From NCBI GenBank assembly GCA_907163375.1, contig CAJQUW010008996.1, positions 563,001 to 627,000 on the forward strand: 64,000 nt of DNA, read 5' to 3'. Below the pieces are notes generated by a model. That model ran no database searches, had not been told where the DNA came from, and saw nothing but the letters and a program-made list of their open reading frames with translations. The DNA is from Prostheceraeus crozeri (lineage: Eukaryota; Platyhelminthes; Polycladida; Euryleptidae). The position numbers and the translations under genes were made by a program. Below, piece after piece: positions 31,246 to 45,340 of the stretch (position 1 is the stretch's first letter; every line of letters begins with the position of its first letter).

Positions 31246-34003
31246 TATTTTACACCATAATTTCTAGCACAAAAATGAACCAAATGCTGTCATTTCCTTA
31301 CCTGATTATTCAAATCACTCCACAAAGTAGGTATAAGAGGAAAACTTCACGAGAGCTGACCTGTATTTTATCACTCATCCACTCCGAGAGAAGACCAGAC
31401 AAAACAAAAATGGCACAGATGAGTACGTTAACTGAGTAAACGTTAATCTTCTAATTGGTAGTCGAGTGATCATCAAAATACGAGTAAACATGGCATCTTC
31501 ATATCTGTATAGAGCATCACATTTGCTAATAACGTTGACAGTCTCAACGTCGTTGAGCGGCGATTGAAATGTATGGCTGCTACAATAAGCTGAAACAATT
31601 GTTCGCTTTCATATGAAGGATCGCACTTTGCCCTTTGCAGAGGCGCAGTCAAAGAAGAATGACTCAACTTGAATTAGTGGTTCAGTTCGGAATAATGTAC
31701 TCTGCGCTGAAGACCAGACTTGCAGAGTATCAGAGGCTCTCAGACATCAAATACTGAATCATGTGACTCACTTCAACTTTTATATCGAAGTTGATGTTCT
31801 GAACTCAATCATGTTTCAAATTTCATGGCATTCTGATAGATAGTTTCCTTTCTGCCAAAGAAAATGTACGAAAATTTCCAAGTGTTTCACAATCCATAGA
31901 TATTTCTTGAATTTTGCCATTGGATTCCAATGGGAATCCTTTAACCTTACCTACAGCCGAAAGCGACTGGCTGTGACACTCAGGAATTTGATTTTTGTAT
32001 TCAGCGCTTCAAGATCTACAAATCCATACTATTAAGCTCTTTGTGCGCGACTTTGGGAAGAAAGAGTCAATAGCTCCCGTCCTAAGACTTTCAGAGAACT
32101 CAATGCAGGGAGCGGGTCGCACTTGAAACATTCCCATAGCATTGCTCGCTCGGGACGCCGGTCTGTCATATTTAGGTTGAAAATTTCCAGCGGAAAAGCT
32201 GTGACAACGGTTTTGTGAGAGATAAAAGTCGGAGAGGTATTCGTTCAACATGATTGGCAGGAAAAGATTCTACTATGGTCATGCTCTTTCACATGAGTGG
32301 CAGGGATCGTCAAAAATTAATAGAATTTCAATCAATTTATTGCTCAATAAATCCAATTTCAATCATTTGATTGCTCAATAATTCCAATTTTAACTGATTG
32401 ACTAACTCAAATTCCTATCACAATCATTTTTAATGAAATTTCTGCTCGATGTGACTGCTTTGAATCATGCTAAAATCAAGTCAACATCATTCAGATACTC
32501 AGTGGATGATTTTATGCCTCTTTAATATCGAATGAAGGATTTATCCGACACGAAGCACATGATCATGATGAAGCTCGTACAGAGAATTCTAGCATCTGAA
32601 CAATGTTTTTTTCTCAACAGTCTACTGATCGCACGGAAGCTTGTCGTAGACAACAGGACGCGACACGCGCGCGTACATCTAATACCTAGGAGTTCTTTCA
32701 TTATTCAACAACTATTACAAGAAATATCGAGGCCATCTGCAAGGTGTCCAATCTCTGCTTATAGGATTCTTCAACCATTAGAATGATTGATGTCAATTAA
32801 TCGGTTGCATAGAATTTCAATTTCAGTTGATTGATTGCTCAAGAATGGCAATTCCAATAAATTGATTGAAAATGCGATTTCATGTCCTGTACTGTAGCTG
32901 CTGCCATTTTACATATTCTATACAGTAGGGTGTTGGTGTAGTTCTTTCTTACCTCTATTATCCATTTTATCCATCGATATGTTGTTTTTCATTATCCATG
33001 TATTTTGAAATTGACCTGCTGGTGACCATTGTATTTTTCTACCTACAACACTGCTGCAGCTATGTTCGTTCAATTATCAATTCAAATGGTAGGTTCACAG
33101 CTTTGTGGTCTATTCGGCAACTCCCTTGCTAGCTTTCAACATTAAGACAATTCGAAACAGCGATTCAGCTATCAGCTGTAAACATCAGTAGTTTGATAAA
33201 AATCAACATTACTGGTATCTATAAGTCTCTGACGGTTAATAAAATGTGCATGTCTTGACACAGAGCAAGTATATAGTAGGTAGGGTGTCAACTCAAAAAG
33301 ATGTCAGCATACAACAACAATTTTCATATCGAAAGATTCATTTTTTAGAATTGATTGACTTCTTGCAGTCGAAAAAATACATGATGAATTTTTGCAAATA
33401 AGCAGTATGAAACTTCTAGCAATTATGTCCCCGGCTTTCACGAAGTCGAAATCACTGAATTACAGTCCGTTTCCTAAATCGTTGCACAACCCGAAAAGCT
33501 CCTTTATCTCTTGCTTATTCTCATCAAATTTAACCGTAAACTGAATAAGCTCATGTAATTTATTACTGAGCTTATTCACTCGGTCAGCCAAGACACTTGC
33601 TTGGTTTAGGATACAGTGTGTTGTGCCTAATTAAATGAAGTAATTAGTGATTAGAAAAATTATTCATGATCATATCATAGCTCATCATGTCATAACTGCT
33701 CCCGTTTCCTGTTATCATTGAATGAGTTGCTAAAAGTCCTGTCCATTCACTTATCGGGCGCAGCAACTAAGATGTGAAGGGATTGCTATTGTTTGTGAAC
33801 AGGTGGCGAGTCTCAGTCTGACGCCAAGCCTTTCTGTGCGCGCAGATCAGAGATTCGAAAAATTCTGACCTCAAGCGAGGGAAATGATGACTCATCGATT
33901 GACTGAGTGTGGGAGTAATACAAATTTGAAGTTTGCCAGTGAACGGATGGGCTGGTCGTGATAAAACCTACATATTCTTGGAGCTGATAACACCAGCATT
34001 CTT
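31246..34003. other. Gene-free AT-rich stretch
   Basis: No gene supported. Short direct repeats built on TTGATTGCTCAA recur near 32330-32420 and 32800-32870. A decayed end of MITE family M3 starts near 33263 (GAGCAAGTATATAGTAGGTAG). Confidence 0.5.
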
Positions 34004-34007
34004 TTAA

Positions 34008-36223
34008 CCCTAGGACGTACAAAATGTTTTTATGCCGACTTTGTACAATGAGGTCATTTTGACTCATTATTTTTTTCCAGCATTAAAATTCGATTATTCT
34101 AATTTAATTAGACCAGGAATTTTTCTGAATCATGCTGTATTCAAGAAATTCTCAATTACTTTATGTTCATGTAGTTTGAAGATTCATCAAAAGGGGCCTA
34201 CATGTACATTGTACATGTACATTTGGTATAGAATATCAGTACATCTAAAATAATGATGGAATAAATTTCCCTTTTGCAAAATAAAAAATCAATTGTTCCA
34301 AGAATGTTATTATAATTATAAGAATATTTCATTATACTCTGGTTTCAGAATACGGGATCATACATATTTTCTTCATGTAGTATTTACGAAAACTTGTCAA
34401 TCAGAAACACAATTTGAGCAGAGATGAATCGTGCGAGAGACGTGCTTTCCACAAACCCATTTTTGGCAAATGTCACACTTGTTCGATGTCCCGTTTCGAT
34501 TTGAGCAGTCACACATTTGGCAGTCTTCTCTTTTGCACGAATCTCGCCGTTGAAAGTTGTCACGATCTACCGCACACAACGCACGGCGAACTGTAAGAGA
34601 AAGTAAAGAGGTGTAAAGAGGAAGCTTCAGCGCGTTCTTGTTGGTGCCTTGAGATCAACTTTTTGCTCAATTCGTAAATGAATTGGAATCGCGTTTTTGG
34701 TTCAGAGCTGATCTCACGCCATAAAATGAAAGCATTTAAAGCGGCAATGTCCAAGATATTGCAAAACACTCCAAGCGGCCACCGTCTCGACGCCATTTTG
34801 GTCGTGAATAGACGTAACATTCGATCTACCGTGTCCACGCCTCCTTTGAATTTATTATAGTCCAAGATGATGTGAGGCTTTCTTTTCGGTGATTGGTCGA
34901 CTGTATCACGAAAAGTGTTCGAAGACAAGAGAACAACCACTTTCTTCCTTTTAGCAACGTAACTCACCAACACGGCATCTTTGTTTTCATGAAAAGCAAA
35001 CAAGGACGAATAGAGATGACGATCACCTTGAGTTAGTTCTCTTTGGTATTTCCGTTCGATGCGATCTGATAGTCCCCAAAAGCGTCATACCACTAGCACG
35101 CAAAGTGCAAGCCAGTTTGAGAGATGTAAAAAAGTTGTCTGTAACCACCGTACATCCGCTCTTTCTGTAATCTTCGGTTAGTTTGAGAACCACCGACTCA
35201 CCAAGAGAGCCTTCCCTCACCTCATTCTCTTTTCCGAGATATGGATTCACAGAAAGTACGAAATGTGTGGAGGAATCGGCAGCAATCCAGAATTTTATTC
35301 CAAATTTTGAAGGTTTCTGCGGCATATATTGCAAGAATGGGCATCTGTTTCTTGATGGGAAGAGTTGTTCGTCAACCGTTATGCATTCATGAGGCCAATA
35401 AAGGCGAGCTATGGCATCTTGAAAGAGAGCAAACACTTCCCTCACAGAGGCGAACTTGTCATTTCTGTAGCGTGCGTTCCGGGTAGATTTATCATCGAAT
35501 CGTAAAACTCGCAAAATTGTCTTGAAACGTTGAAACGACACAAACGTCTGTGATACGTAGACAATGACCGTGCCACTAACCTGTAAATACATGCTTCTTC
35601 CTTGCTGACAAAATACACCTCTGAGTGTCAGTCTGTTTATATCCATCACACAAGACAATATAGCTAGACCAGTATACAAATCTAGAAATTTACTAGTAAC
35701 TTGTAATAGAAAGTTTGTTCATGTGTCATTCTTACCTATAAGAATGTAAAAAGTTCGTGCTTTTCTTGTTAGAAGCTGACGATGAAGTTCGTGTTAGGGC
35801 TCGTGTCGTGTTGAGGCTAAATTTCCGAAGAATGCACACATCTAATCTACAGATATTCGAAAACTGGCAGGTGGATCGTGCCTCCAAGGTTGACTGTCAT
35901 CCAATCAGTGCTTAGGGACATAGAATAATGCATAGATATCTTTTTTTTCAGTCTAGGCTGGGCATCAGCTGATTTTCGATGAAATTTTGAACATAAAATT
36001 AGAAAATGTCAGTTTGAGTCAAAATGACCTCATTGTCCAAAGTAAGTAAACTTTCTGGAACTCCTTTCACAGATGATATTGGTAGCCTAAAATTTTATCA
36101 TTTATAGTTGAGAGCATATCATGAAATGTCAGTGAGTTTCATCTGAAAAAAATAAGGATTTGATGTTCTGTAGACATTTGAATTCTCAAATGAGTCAAAA
36201 TGACCTCATTGTACGTTCTAGGG
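34008..36223 (-). mobile_element. piggyBac transposon with TTAA duplications
   Basis: 2,216 bp between TTAA at 34004-34007 and 36224-36227. Terminal repeats CCCTAGGACGTACAA (left) and its inverse with one mismatch (right). Subterminal copies of the palindrome-like TGAGGTCATTTTGACTCA lie inside each end. The transposase frames are on the minus strand but broken. Confidence 0.9.
34397..35679 (-). pseudogene. piggyBac transposase, frameshifted
   Basis: Three minus-strand frames (35679-35023, 35003-34560, 34579-34397) make one transposase. The RNase-H-like DDD triad is visible: IAADSS, VVTDNFFTS and FKGGVDTVDRM. The C-terminal Cys-rich zinc domain (CKREDCQMCDC...CDIC...C) is present. Frameshifts lie near 35015 and 34570, and the N-terminal acidic region is missing or unrecognised. 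Inactive as it stands, although the element ends are complete. Confidence 0.85.
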
Positions 36224-36227
36224 TTAA

Positions 36228-37310
36228 ACCCAAACTCAAAAGCGCCAGCGTTGATACAGCAAAAGTTATTAAGTTGTGTGCAGTTGACCGTTAAAAACAT
36301 TTTTTAACGCGTAAGTTAGCGAAAAATCAAGTAAGCGTGTTAATTGAGTAAAACTGCACCAAATGTTGTCGAAATTTGAAAAAAATTATATCATCTGAAA
36401 GCTTAACACGAACCTGATTGAATAGTGATAATCTTAATTTTCTGTTTTGCGCAGTTTAGTCTGCAGGCATCGGTGAATGAATTGACCAAAAATTCATACT
36501 TTTATGTCTGCTGACCACAACTGACCAGACACAACCTAATCGCTCTGCCAAATCAAAGTGCTAAATAAATCTTTTCACATGACATAAAGTTTATTGAAAC
36601 TTAGCACCTTCATCAATGAAAAAATCATGTCAGACTTTTTTAGCAGCATTTTTTCGGAAAAGCTTATTTGTATTATATCTTCTTGGACATTCAATGAATC
36701 TTTAAATCTTTACATCATGATGAAGTTGAGTGATAGTTCACACTGTCTGTCAATTTTCATCAAAACATTCTGTCGTCTTCATGTTAAAATACTGCATCAA
36801 AGAAAACGCTCAATTTTCTATCGTAGAGCCTACTGACCACAACTGACCACTTAAGAAAGTAAAAGGTATGCTAATATAATCTATGGAACATAAGGTTTCA
36901 TATCATATATCGTTTCTTAAAATTGAACCAGGACTTCAACACGAAAATTACATTTGAAAATAGACTAACTTTTTTGTGCAATTATTTATGAAACGTTCTT
37001 ACTTTACTGAGTAACTTTGGCGTGTTATACGAGTAGACCCAGCCGTAGACGAGGTATATATCTGCCACATCTAGTCAATCAAAGCAGCATATACTTCAAA
37101 AGATCGACATTATCAAGTACTTCCATATTATCAACTACACATCAAAGCAGCTGATATTGTAGATTGATTTTGATGCCACTGGAGCGGTTGACATTTTACA
37201 AATGAAACATAGTGATGAAATAATATAGCAAAGAAGCCACAGTCAAGTCATTTGCGAGTTGCGACCATTTCTAATAGCCCTTATTTCATCTTATGTATTT
37301 TATTTATGTA
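36228..37310. other. Gene-free stretch
   Basis: No gene seen. CTGACCACAACTGACCA occurs twice, near 36510 and 36830. Confidence 0.45.
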
Positions 37311-38307
37311 CACTGTAAATCGCTCAATATCAATCACATACGAAGGATGCATACAAAAATTTTTTTTGGTATATTTCTGTATGCTCTTGGTATATATCTG
37401 TATGCTTTTCGTATGTTATTTCAAATGTGGTATGCTTTACATGCTAAAGCCACACCAGCACAATGTTAAAAAAAGCATAAATCATGTCCAAAGTATGTTG
37501 ATTTAAGGCCTTTTGTCAATAACGATCACACTAATGTTGCTACTGTTCTGTAAGATTCTGTGAGATAATGACATTCAAGCGTCATACTTTCAATACTGAA
37601 TTCGATTTTAATACACGTAATTCTAAGGCATTTCATCAATAATCAATAAGTATTCAACCATCAAAAATTATGCATTATGTAATTTTGAAATTAAGCATAT
37701 TATCAATCCGAAATAAAAACACATTTTAATTCATGAACGCAAAAATAGTTATGTTTGAGATATATAAGTCAACATGATTTCACGAAAGATATCGTTAATA
37801 TGAACTGATGTTTATCAACTTGGTTCATAAGCTAGAACTAACGAAACGTCCTGTTAATGTTGCTAGACAAGTAGCAACGACGACATACTCGTGGAGCATA
37901 AAATTCACAATAAATCTAATGTACTTAAATATCATTCTGTCAAACAAAAAATATACACGACTGGTATTACTGAAAAAAGTTATTTGACAGTAGTATGTAA
38001 TACACACATATTTTTGCTAGGTGATTTAAAGCTGCTGATACTAAACATATACGAATGAAGACCAATTTGCATCAGGTCTCGTATATAAAACATACCAACA
38101 ACTCGTATTTTAGTGTAAAACAGCCAATCACAGATAGAATAGTTCGTATCGCTACATACCAATCACATACGAAAGTAAGTGAGATGTGGTATAAAAACCA
38201 TACCAGATCTCTGTAAACATACCAAGATCTCGTATCAGATGTTAGTTTCAAATTTTATGTGAATTTGGTATATGTTTGTATGTAATTTTCGTATACGGCT
38301 TACAGTG
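37311..38307. mobile_element. Non-autonomous TIR element with CACTGTAA ends
   Basis: 997 bp. It starts CACTGTAAATCG and ends in the inverse of CACTGTAAGCCG, with TA on both sides. CATACGAA and GGTATA motifs recur inside both arms. Non-coding. The superfamily is not determined. Confidence 0.6.
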
Positions 38308-38937
38308 TATGTGTTTCTTTCATCTTATGGCAGCATTGAAACTGAACCACATGCAAGTAGAATCAATATCAGACTGGATTCATGAAGTTAGAAAAACCGT
38401 CAAGTGAAACATCATACATATATGCATGGGTATAGAAAGATTACAAAAGCTCGAGATTGAATATTTTGCTAAACTTACCAAATCAGAGGATTTCTTCGCT
38501 TCATTTTGAAAAACAATTTGAATTTCCGCTAAATAGATGAAGATGTAAAAGTAGCATCACATATTAACACCGCTCTAAGTTATGATTTTTCAAGAAACGA
38601 ATTTTCACTAAAAAATTGAAGCACAAATGGAAGAAGATGGCTAAATACGCTATGTTGACGGACGAATAACCTATGCAACCTATGTTTTCATCTCTCATGT
38701 TCTGAATAAACATAGCAGGGCTGGAACTGGTCAATCTTTTTGTAGGTGGCTAACCGATTATATTCTTCTGTCAAATGAGGATTCCCGGTATTAATTTAAA
38801 TACGGACCCTGTCGATTATGGGTTTCGACATTGGGCTCATTGCTCGATTGCTATAGCATTAGTCCGGCAGCCAGAACGAGTTTCTGCAGGGAACGAGGCC
38901 GCAAGTCAGACTTTCACAGAATGATGTACACCCCATA

Positions 38938-39573
38938 GAGTAGGGATACATCGGTAGAGTGTCGACTAAAAAAAGTATAGTGAAAAATTTTATATGAAAA
39001 GATTCAGTTTTTGCGGAGATCACGTTCCCGTGGTCCAAAAAATTATTTGAGCAGTTTTAAAGAAGTCAAAATTTTGCCAATTTATTTACTACCGAGATGA
39101 CTCCTCTGTGTAAGTAGTATGCAACAAGTTGGATATCAAAAGGAATGAATGTTTACTAACAATCATCCTAACTGAGAGGAAATTAAGCTTATTATCAAGG
39201 GATATTCAATTGCATTATAATGAAGGTCTTCATGAAAAAGTCGACATCTTATTGTGCTTTTCTTGGCTGAAGTTTCATATTTCTATTTTATGAAAGTAAT
39301 AGCAAGTCATCGAGTTGCCAATTTAACAAATATTACCTCTCCAAGGCTGTCATGACACGGACAATCTGTAAAATAATATCATTTCCTTCTGCTTTGCTAT
39401 CATGATCACTCAATTCCGTGGTACTTTCTTCAATACTGCATAAATGTGCATGTCTCACATTTTAAAACAATTCCGACTGTATCTCCATTGAGTTCATTTA
39501 ATAAAATCGAAAGTGTATACACATTTGGGATTTAATAAATGCGGAGTTACCACTCTACCTAACATACTTACTC
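38938..39573 (-). mobile_element. MITE family M3, nested copy
   Basis: Ends of the GAGTAAGTATATTAGGTAGAGT type in inverted orientation, flanked by TA-like sites. It is inserted in the middle of the conserved ACACCCTATGCC stretch of M2. Related copies: fragments near 33263 and 41030-41637, a full one at 47282-48112 and a truncated one at 58164-58957. Confidence 0.65.
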
Positions 39574-40235
39574 TCTGGATACAGCCTATGCCTACTTCGA
39601 ATCTGCGCGTCTGCCGAGTTCTAGTGAGTTCCTCTTCTTGTCAGGGAAGATTAAAGAAAAACACATGTGAATCCAATGGGATGCAGATTGCAGTTTTTGT
39701 TTAAAATGAAATTTTGTATGTTTTCTCTGATTAAACAAAATGTACTGAGCCCAGAATCTTAATTTTTGGCATGGAATGTCTTCAGGTCATTTCCTTTCAT
39801 TTTCATGCACCCCTGTCTATAAAACTAAACACATCCAGATTTGGCGAGCCTCTTAATGTCGGCAAACACAAACATTTTGAGCAACTTTATCCACATTCAA
39901 CCACATTCTCACATACATTGCCGATTAGATGCATGATAAAAGCACATGCACATCATAGGAAATGACCTGAAGACATTCCATGCCAAACATTATGACTGTG
40001 GGCTCAGTACTTTTCGTTTAATCAGAGAAAACATAGAAAACTTCGCTTTAGCCAAAAACTGCAATCTGCGTCCCATTGGATTTACATGTGTTTTTCTTTG
40101 ATCTTGTTTGACAAGAAGAGGAACTCACTAGAACTCGGCAGACGTGCCGATTCGAAGTAGGCAGAGGATGTACATCATTCTGTGAAAGTCTCACTTTCGG
40201 CCTCGTTCCCTGCAGAAACTCGTTCTGGTTGCCGG

Positions 40236-40690
40236 TGTTATGCTTTTCTTTTACCCCCTCAACTGTTTTGCTGATCGGAAAAAGAGAATCAGAAATCTGC
40301 GTTACTAAATGTACACTAAATGTAAATGCGTTGCTACAGTGTACACCATTGATGCTGTTAAAGGTAGAAACACGTATTATGTAAGCAACAACGGTGTAAG
40401 ACTTAAGAAATTAGTAAACGGTTGTCACCTTAAGAAATATAATGTATAATGGAAATTTCGTTTTATATTCTGATATGGGATTCAATTGATAGCTGAAGGG
40501 GGTTAAAGAATATTGAAAGGGGTAAAATACACACATGAGATAGTCATATTTACTCTCGGGGAGTAAAAGAAAAACGCAGTTTTTAAGTAATGGTCATTTA
40601 AACCCACTTTCTATTTCCGGGGGGCAATTGTAAACACCTTTACAATTGCCGACCGGTAAAAGAAAGTGACGGAAAACGCATAGTGTAACA
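40236..40690. mobile_element. Short TIR element inserted in the M2 right end
   Basis: 455 bp. The imperfect inverted ends TGTTA..TGC.TTTTC..TTTTACC lie between two CCGG sites (40232-40235 and 40691-40694), which would be a 4-bp target duplication. Non-coding. Confidence 0.6.
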
Positions 40691-41520
40691 CCGGACTATA
40701 TTATGTCAGCAGACTGTGCCATTTCAGTAGCGTTGCATGTTCCAATGCTTTCTTTCTAGTCAAATAGAAGAAGAGACGACCTGTCTAATTCTGTGGGTGG
40801 AAGTGATATTTCAATGCGCCTTGCTCCTGACACCACCATGAAAAATGGCTTGCGGTTGGAAATCGAACCCAGTCCTCGAACTACTAACACGGAATGAAGA
40901 ACACCAAGACCAGCGAAGCATACCTTCCACGATCAAGAGCAAGTAAAACTTTCGCGCACATCATGACGCTATCTTTCTGGTTTGCTTTTATAACAATAGC
41001 AACTGCTTCCGGAGTGTAACACTTATTAGCTATCAAAAGGAATGAAAATTCACTTACAGACATCGTAATTAAGCGGAAATCAAGTTGATTATCATGGAAA
41101 TACGGTATAATAGGAAAATAGCCGCATCACAATGCAATTCGACATGCAGAAGTTGAGGTCTTATTGTGCTCTTCGGCTTAAATTTCAAATATTTCAACCG
41201 CATGTTATATGATTCACTAAATTTATGTTTCATTTCTTGAATATCTGAATAATATCGCGGACCTGCATATATCTTGTAAAGTGAATTATGATCTCTGTCT
41301 TTGATTATGACAATTTTCTCTTTCGCGCTTAATAAGAAAATACTCTTATTGATGAGGCTGAGCATCAAAGCAAGTCACCCATCGAGTTGCTAATTTAACA
41401 AACTATATTACCTCTCCAAGGTTGTCATGACAGGGAGGATTTGCAGAAAACCATCATTCCTTCTGTATTACTATCATGATTAGTCAATTCCGCGGCCACT
41501 TCTCCAAGAGTGTAAAAAGT

Positions 41521-41982
41521 TGCATATCTCAGAATTGGTGCTGGGTCTCAACTCGAGTTCATTTAATAAAAACGAAACTGCATACACATTGGGGATTTAA
41601 TTTATGCTTAGTTGCTACTCTACCTAATATACTTACTCTATGTAAAGAGTGTTTATCTCTAAGTACAGTTACGCAATAATCTCCTCACTGTCCTCTGATA
41701 AAATAAGACTGTAAATTATTGATTACTTCCACGCTTAATGGGAGAAATTTGACCTTGGTTCTCGCCGGTATCGCACAAAACATCACACAAGTCGGCAATA
41801 ACAGTCTGCGTTCCTTCCTCATCATTCCAGACATCTTTTGTTGAAGTGGTTCCTGAGTGACTGAACTTTTAACTTCAGAAATTTGCTGCCATCAAAGATC
41901 AGATGAATATTTTTGACAATGCACCATGCTTGCGCTTCTTTTTATCATACAGGCAATTTGCAAGTGACATGAAGCATTGATT
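41521..41982 (+). repeat. 462-bp segment duplicated at 47995-48456
   Basis: Read by eye, this segment is identical to 47995-48456, a 6,474-bp offset. It includes the right end of an M3 MITE and about 340 bp beyond it. Sequences on both sides diverge. Non-coding. Confidence 0.8.
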
Positions 41983-42504
41983 CCTTTATTTTGACGAATT
42001 GCATGATGTCTCTAACCTTATCTACGCATATACAAAGACATATTTGTCAATGTGCAATCGCCTCAAGTTCTATTAATTTTTATGAAATCATATGCTAGGA
42101 TTTTTTGGATCAGATCATGGCTAGGATTCAGATATTGATCAAGAAGTCACAAAATCTTCAAGAGAGGTAAGACTATGCTTTAATTGCTACAGTTCCTCAT
42201 AATTTTCATCTCATACGTGTGCATGGATTGTTTTGAAAGTTTGGCGGTAGATGATAAGCGGCAGCCGAAAGATTTAAAATTGATCATTGAGATCAAATGG
42301 TACAAAGATAAAAGATTTCTGTCATATTCGCTGCGCTAACAAAGCTATGCTGAGAAACTTGTCAGTGCCAGGAAGGAACACAACGCTGACCCTGTTTTCA
42401 TTGGAAACATCCCAATTCAGTAAGTGAAATCGAGGAGACTGCTTGGAGTCATAACCGACAATCAGAAGCAGAAGATAAAGTATCAAAAGCAAAATACTTC
42501 ACTT

Positions 42505-42942
42505 CTCTAGGTGACATGCCACGCGTGATTTACGCGTAATTACGGAACACCCCAAACATCCTCCGTGGTTAAGGACATTCTATTCTTCTACCCGCGTACA
42601 TACTCAGTGCACTAAGAGTCAGAAATCACTTGATCTGATGCTGTTAAAACATGGGAAATGTTTATGAATAAGCGCGGTCGAGCTTTTACAGTTTATGCGT
42701 CGTCTACGGTTGTCTGGGTTGCGTGTTCTGTCTTCCCTGAGCATGATATTGAGGTCCTATCACATTGTTTAGCCTCTGATACATGCAGACACATGAGACG
42801 CAAAGTCCATATAACAGGACTGCCAACTATACTAACTTATATAACAGATATTGCAGCAATATCCCGCATAGACACGGATGTTTGGGGTCATGTGTAATTA
42901 CGCGTGAATTACGCGTGATTGAGCGTGGCATGTCACCTAGTG
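42505..42942 (+). mobile_element. MITE family M1, copy 3
   Basis: 438 bp with the M1 ends (first two bases variant: CTCTAGGTGACATGCC), flanked by TT (42503-42504 and 42943-42944). Internal deletions relative to copy 2. Confidence 0.8.
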
Positions 42943-43258
42943 TTATTTCATTTTCAAAGGATATAGTCATCGAAAAAGAGATCAAACAAGCACATCTAGT
43001 TTTCCAACACAGTAGACGATTAAATTGGTGGTATGACTGTTTATATTGCGAGACCAAAATTCAGAATAGCAACATTTGCTTGACAGGCTTCTATGATGGA
43101 ATGTTCTAAAACTTTTCTATGATCACAGCGATAAATTATATGTGGGCGTCATTGAAATCAAAAGAATGGTTATTGTCTAAGGAATGGATGACATAAGGTC
43201 TTCTATTATTAAAATTGTGATTCCTAGCGTCAATTCTATGCTCCTATGCGAGTATTAG

Positions 43259-44132
43259 CCCTCGCCCGCGGGGAGTTTTTCCGAACGCGCCTCACTGGAG
43301 GGGCGAATTTCGCCCCCCCTGCTGATCTCCCACATCATTGCATCAATTTTGCCAAACTGCACATCAATCGAGCAGTCATTGATAGAGGATTTAGAAAAAC
43401 AGCATCAGTTTTTATTTCTTTTAATTCATTTATCAAATTGCCATTAAATCACTATTTTAAATGGAAAATGACAACAAAAACTGAAAAACCATACACCAAT
43501 CAAAGATCTGTTTAAGGTGGTTCTTAAAACGATGATCAATAATCGCTCTGAGATTACTTCATTGAATTATATGAGGTCAAAGGTCAAATAATTCAAACTT
43601 TTGGTTCAGCTCAAATATCACTAAGATCGCACATTTTAGCATTTAGTTTCTGCAGGTGAAGAGACAACCTAATCATGTGACTTTTATCGAAACACGAAGG
43701 CTAAAAGCAACATGATTCTAAAACATTTCAATGATTGCTGAACAGATGCAGAACTAAAAAGTACAAAAGCAATAAAAAATCATATTTGAAATTTGAATTC
43801 CAAATCTCAAGCAAACAAACAAATAAGCAGATAATTTTAAATTCAAGGCCTTTATATTAATAGGAAAAATCCTTTATGAAATCTCAACTTATTTCATCAA
43901 GAATGGATGCCACAATATACATTAGAAGTGAATATACCGAAATCAGCCAAAATATTCCGAACATTCAAATTTTAAAATAGCTCTCACGCCAAAAGCATTG
44001 TGCTGAATTTATTATCCTTCTGTCAAAAGCTGTATAATACCTAGAAGGCAAGCTACTAGAAATCTGGTGGCCATAGCTCTCTTGGTTTAAAAGATATTCA
44101 AAAAATTCACCAACCCCACAGTGGGATGAGGG
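43259..44132. mobile_element. Possible piggyBac-type MITE
   Basis: Begins CCCTCGCCC and ends GGGATGAGGG, with TTAG on the left (43255-43258) and TTAA on the right (44133-44136). Short inverted ends and near-TTAA sites suggest a non-autonomous piggyBac relative. No coding. Weak. Confidence 0.35.
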
Positions 44133-44525
44133 TTAATGCGAGTATTAAGTTAACCGCATCTGCTCACACCGGTGCACCGCGCAGAGCCTTAGAGAAAACC
44201 CAGTTTCTGCTAGGGACTCGTAGAACCTATTGCAATCATTGCAATTGATCCTATAAGCACCAGCAGAGGAAATGAAGTCAATGGAGAATTGAAACCAGGA
44301 CAGACTTGATTTTGTTAAGATAGGTGAAGTTGAAATTGCATTTGAAATGCAATGAACGAAGAAGGTTTATGTTGGGAATTCAGAAACGAATGGAGCTTAA
44401 GCGGGAAACCTTTGGAAACCACTCTTTTTAGAGCAAGAAAAGACAAGTAATAGTTCTTCCAAAGCTGCGATTTTCATTCAATTAACTTCGAGTATAATCA
44501 CCTCGTTCTGCAATGCATGGAAGTA

Positions 44526-45215
44526 GTCCGGCAGCCAGAACCAGTTCCAGCAATGAACAAGCCCGAGAATGAGACTTTCCCAGAATGATGTACACCCTAC
44601 GAATCTGCACGTCTGCCGAGTTGTAGTGAGTTCCTCTCCTTGTCAGACAGGATCAAAGAAAAACACATGTAAATCCTATGAGACACAGATTGGAATTTTC
44701 TGGAAAATGAAATTTTCTAAATTTTTGCTATTTTCTTTGTTTTTGAGAACTTTTCTATGCTTTCTCTGATTAAGTGAACTATGCTAAGGCTAGAGCGACA
44801 ACTTTTTGCATGGAATGTCTTTAGGTCATTCCCGATCATGTTCATGCGTTATTACCATGCTTCTGATCGAATGCGATAATGTGACCAAGCTGCTTTAGTT
44901 GCCACTATCAAAATGCTCACAAAATCTGACTGTGTTTAGCTTCATTGACAAATGTGTAAGAACATGTTCAGAAATTGCTTGAAGACCTTTCATGTCAAAA
45001 TTCATGGCTGTGGGTTTTGTGAAGATAAAAAATTTCATTTTTACAAAAAACTTCAATATGCTTCCTATTGGATATGCATGTGCATTTCTTTTATCATGTC
45101 TCACAGGAAGGGGAACCTGATAGAACTCGGTAGACGTACAAATTCTCAGTAGGCATACGCTGCTGTGCATCATTCTGTGAAAGTCTCATTTTCAGCTTCG
45201 ATCTGGCTGCAAGGC
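44526..45215. mobile_element. Foldback MITE family M2, copy C
   Basis: 690 bp, left end GTCCGGCAGCCAGAAC, right end diverged, TA on both sides (44524-44525 and 45216-45217). Same internal layout as copy A. Confidence 0.7.
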
Positions 45216-45340
45216 TAATGCTTAACTCCATGGCAATTGGATAATCTTCAAAGTACGCTTTGGTATTTCTAGAAAAAAATTCTTGAATTGCTGACAACAA
45301 AGGTCTGTCGCAGTACACTGAATAGGGACTGAATAGTAAA

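Larger units (their letters stand above)
38862..40696. mobile_element. Foldback MITE family M2, copy B, with two nested insertions
   Basis: TA-flanked (38860-38861 and 40697-40698) copy of M2. It is interrupted at 38938-39573 by an M3 MITE and inside its right terminal repeat at 40236-40690 by a third element. Removing both leaves a sequence collinear with copy A. Confidence 0.75.

Noticed and set aside
43246-43515. 89-residue frame starting in a GC-rich patch
   Set aside because: No motif; the GC-rich patch is explained by the end of a possible MITE.
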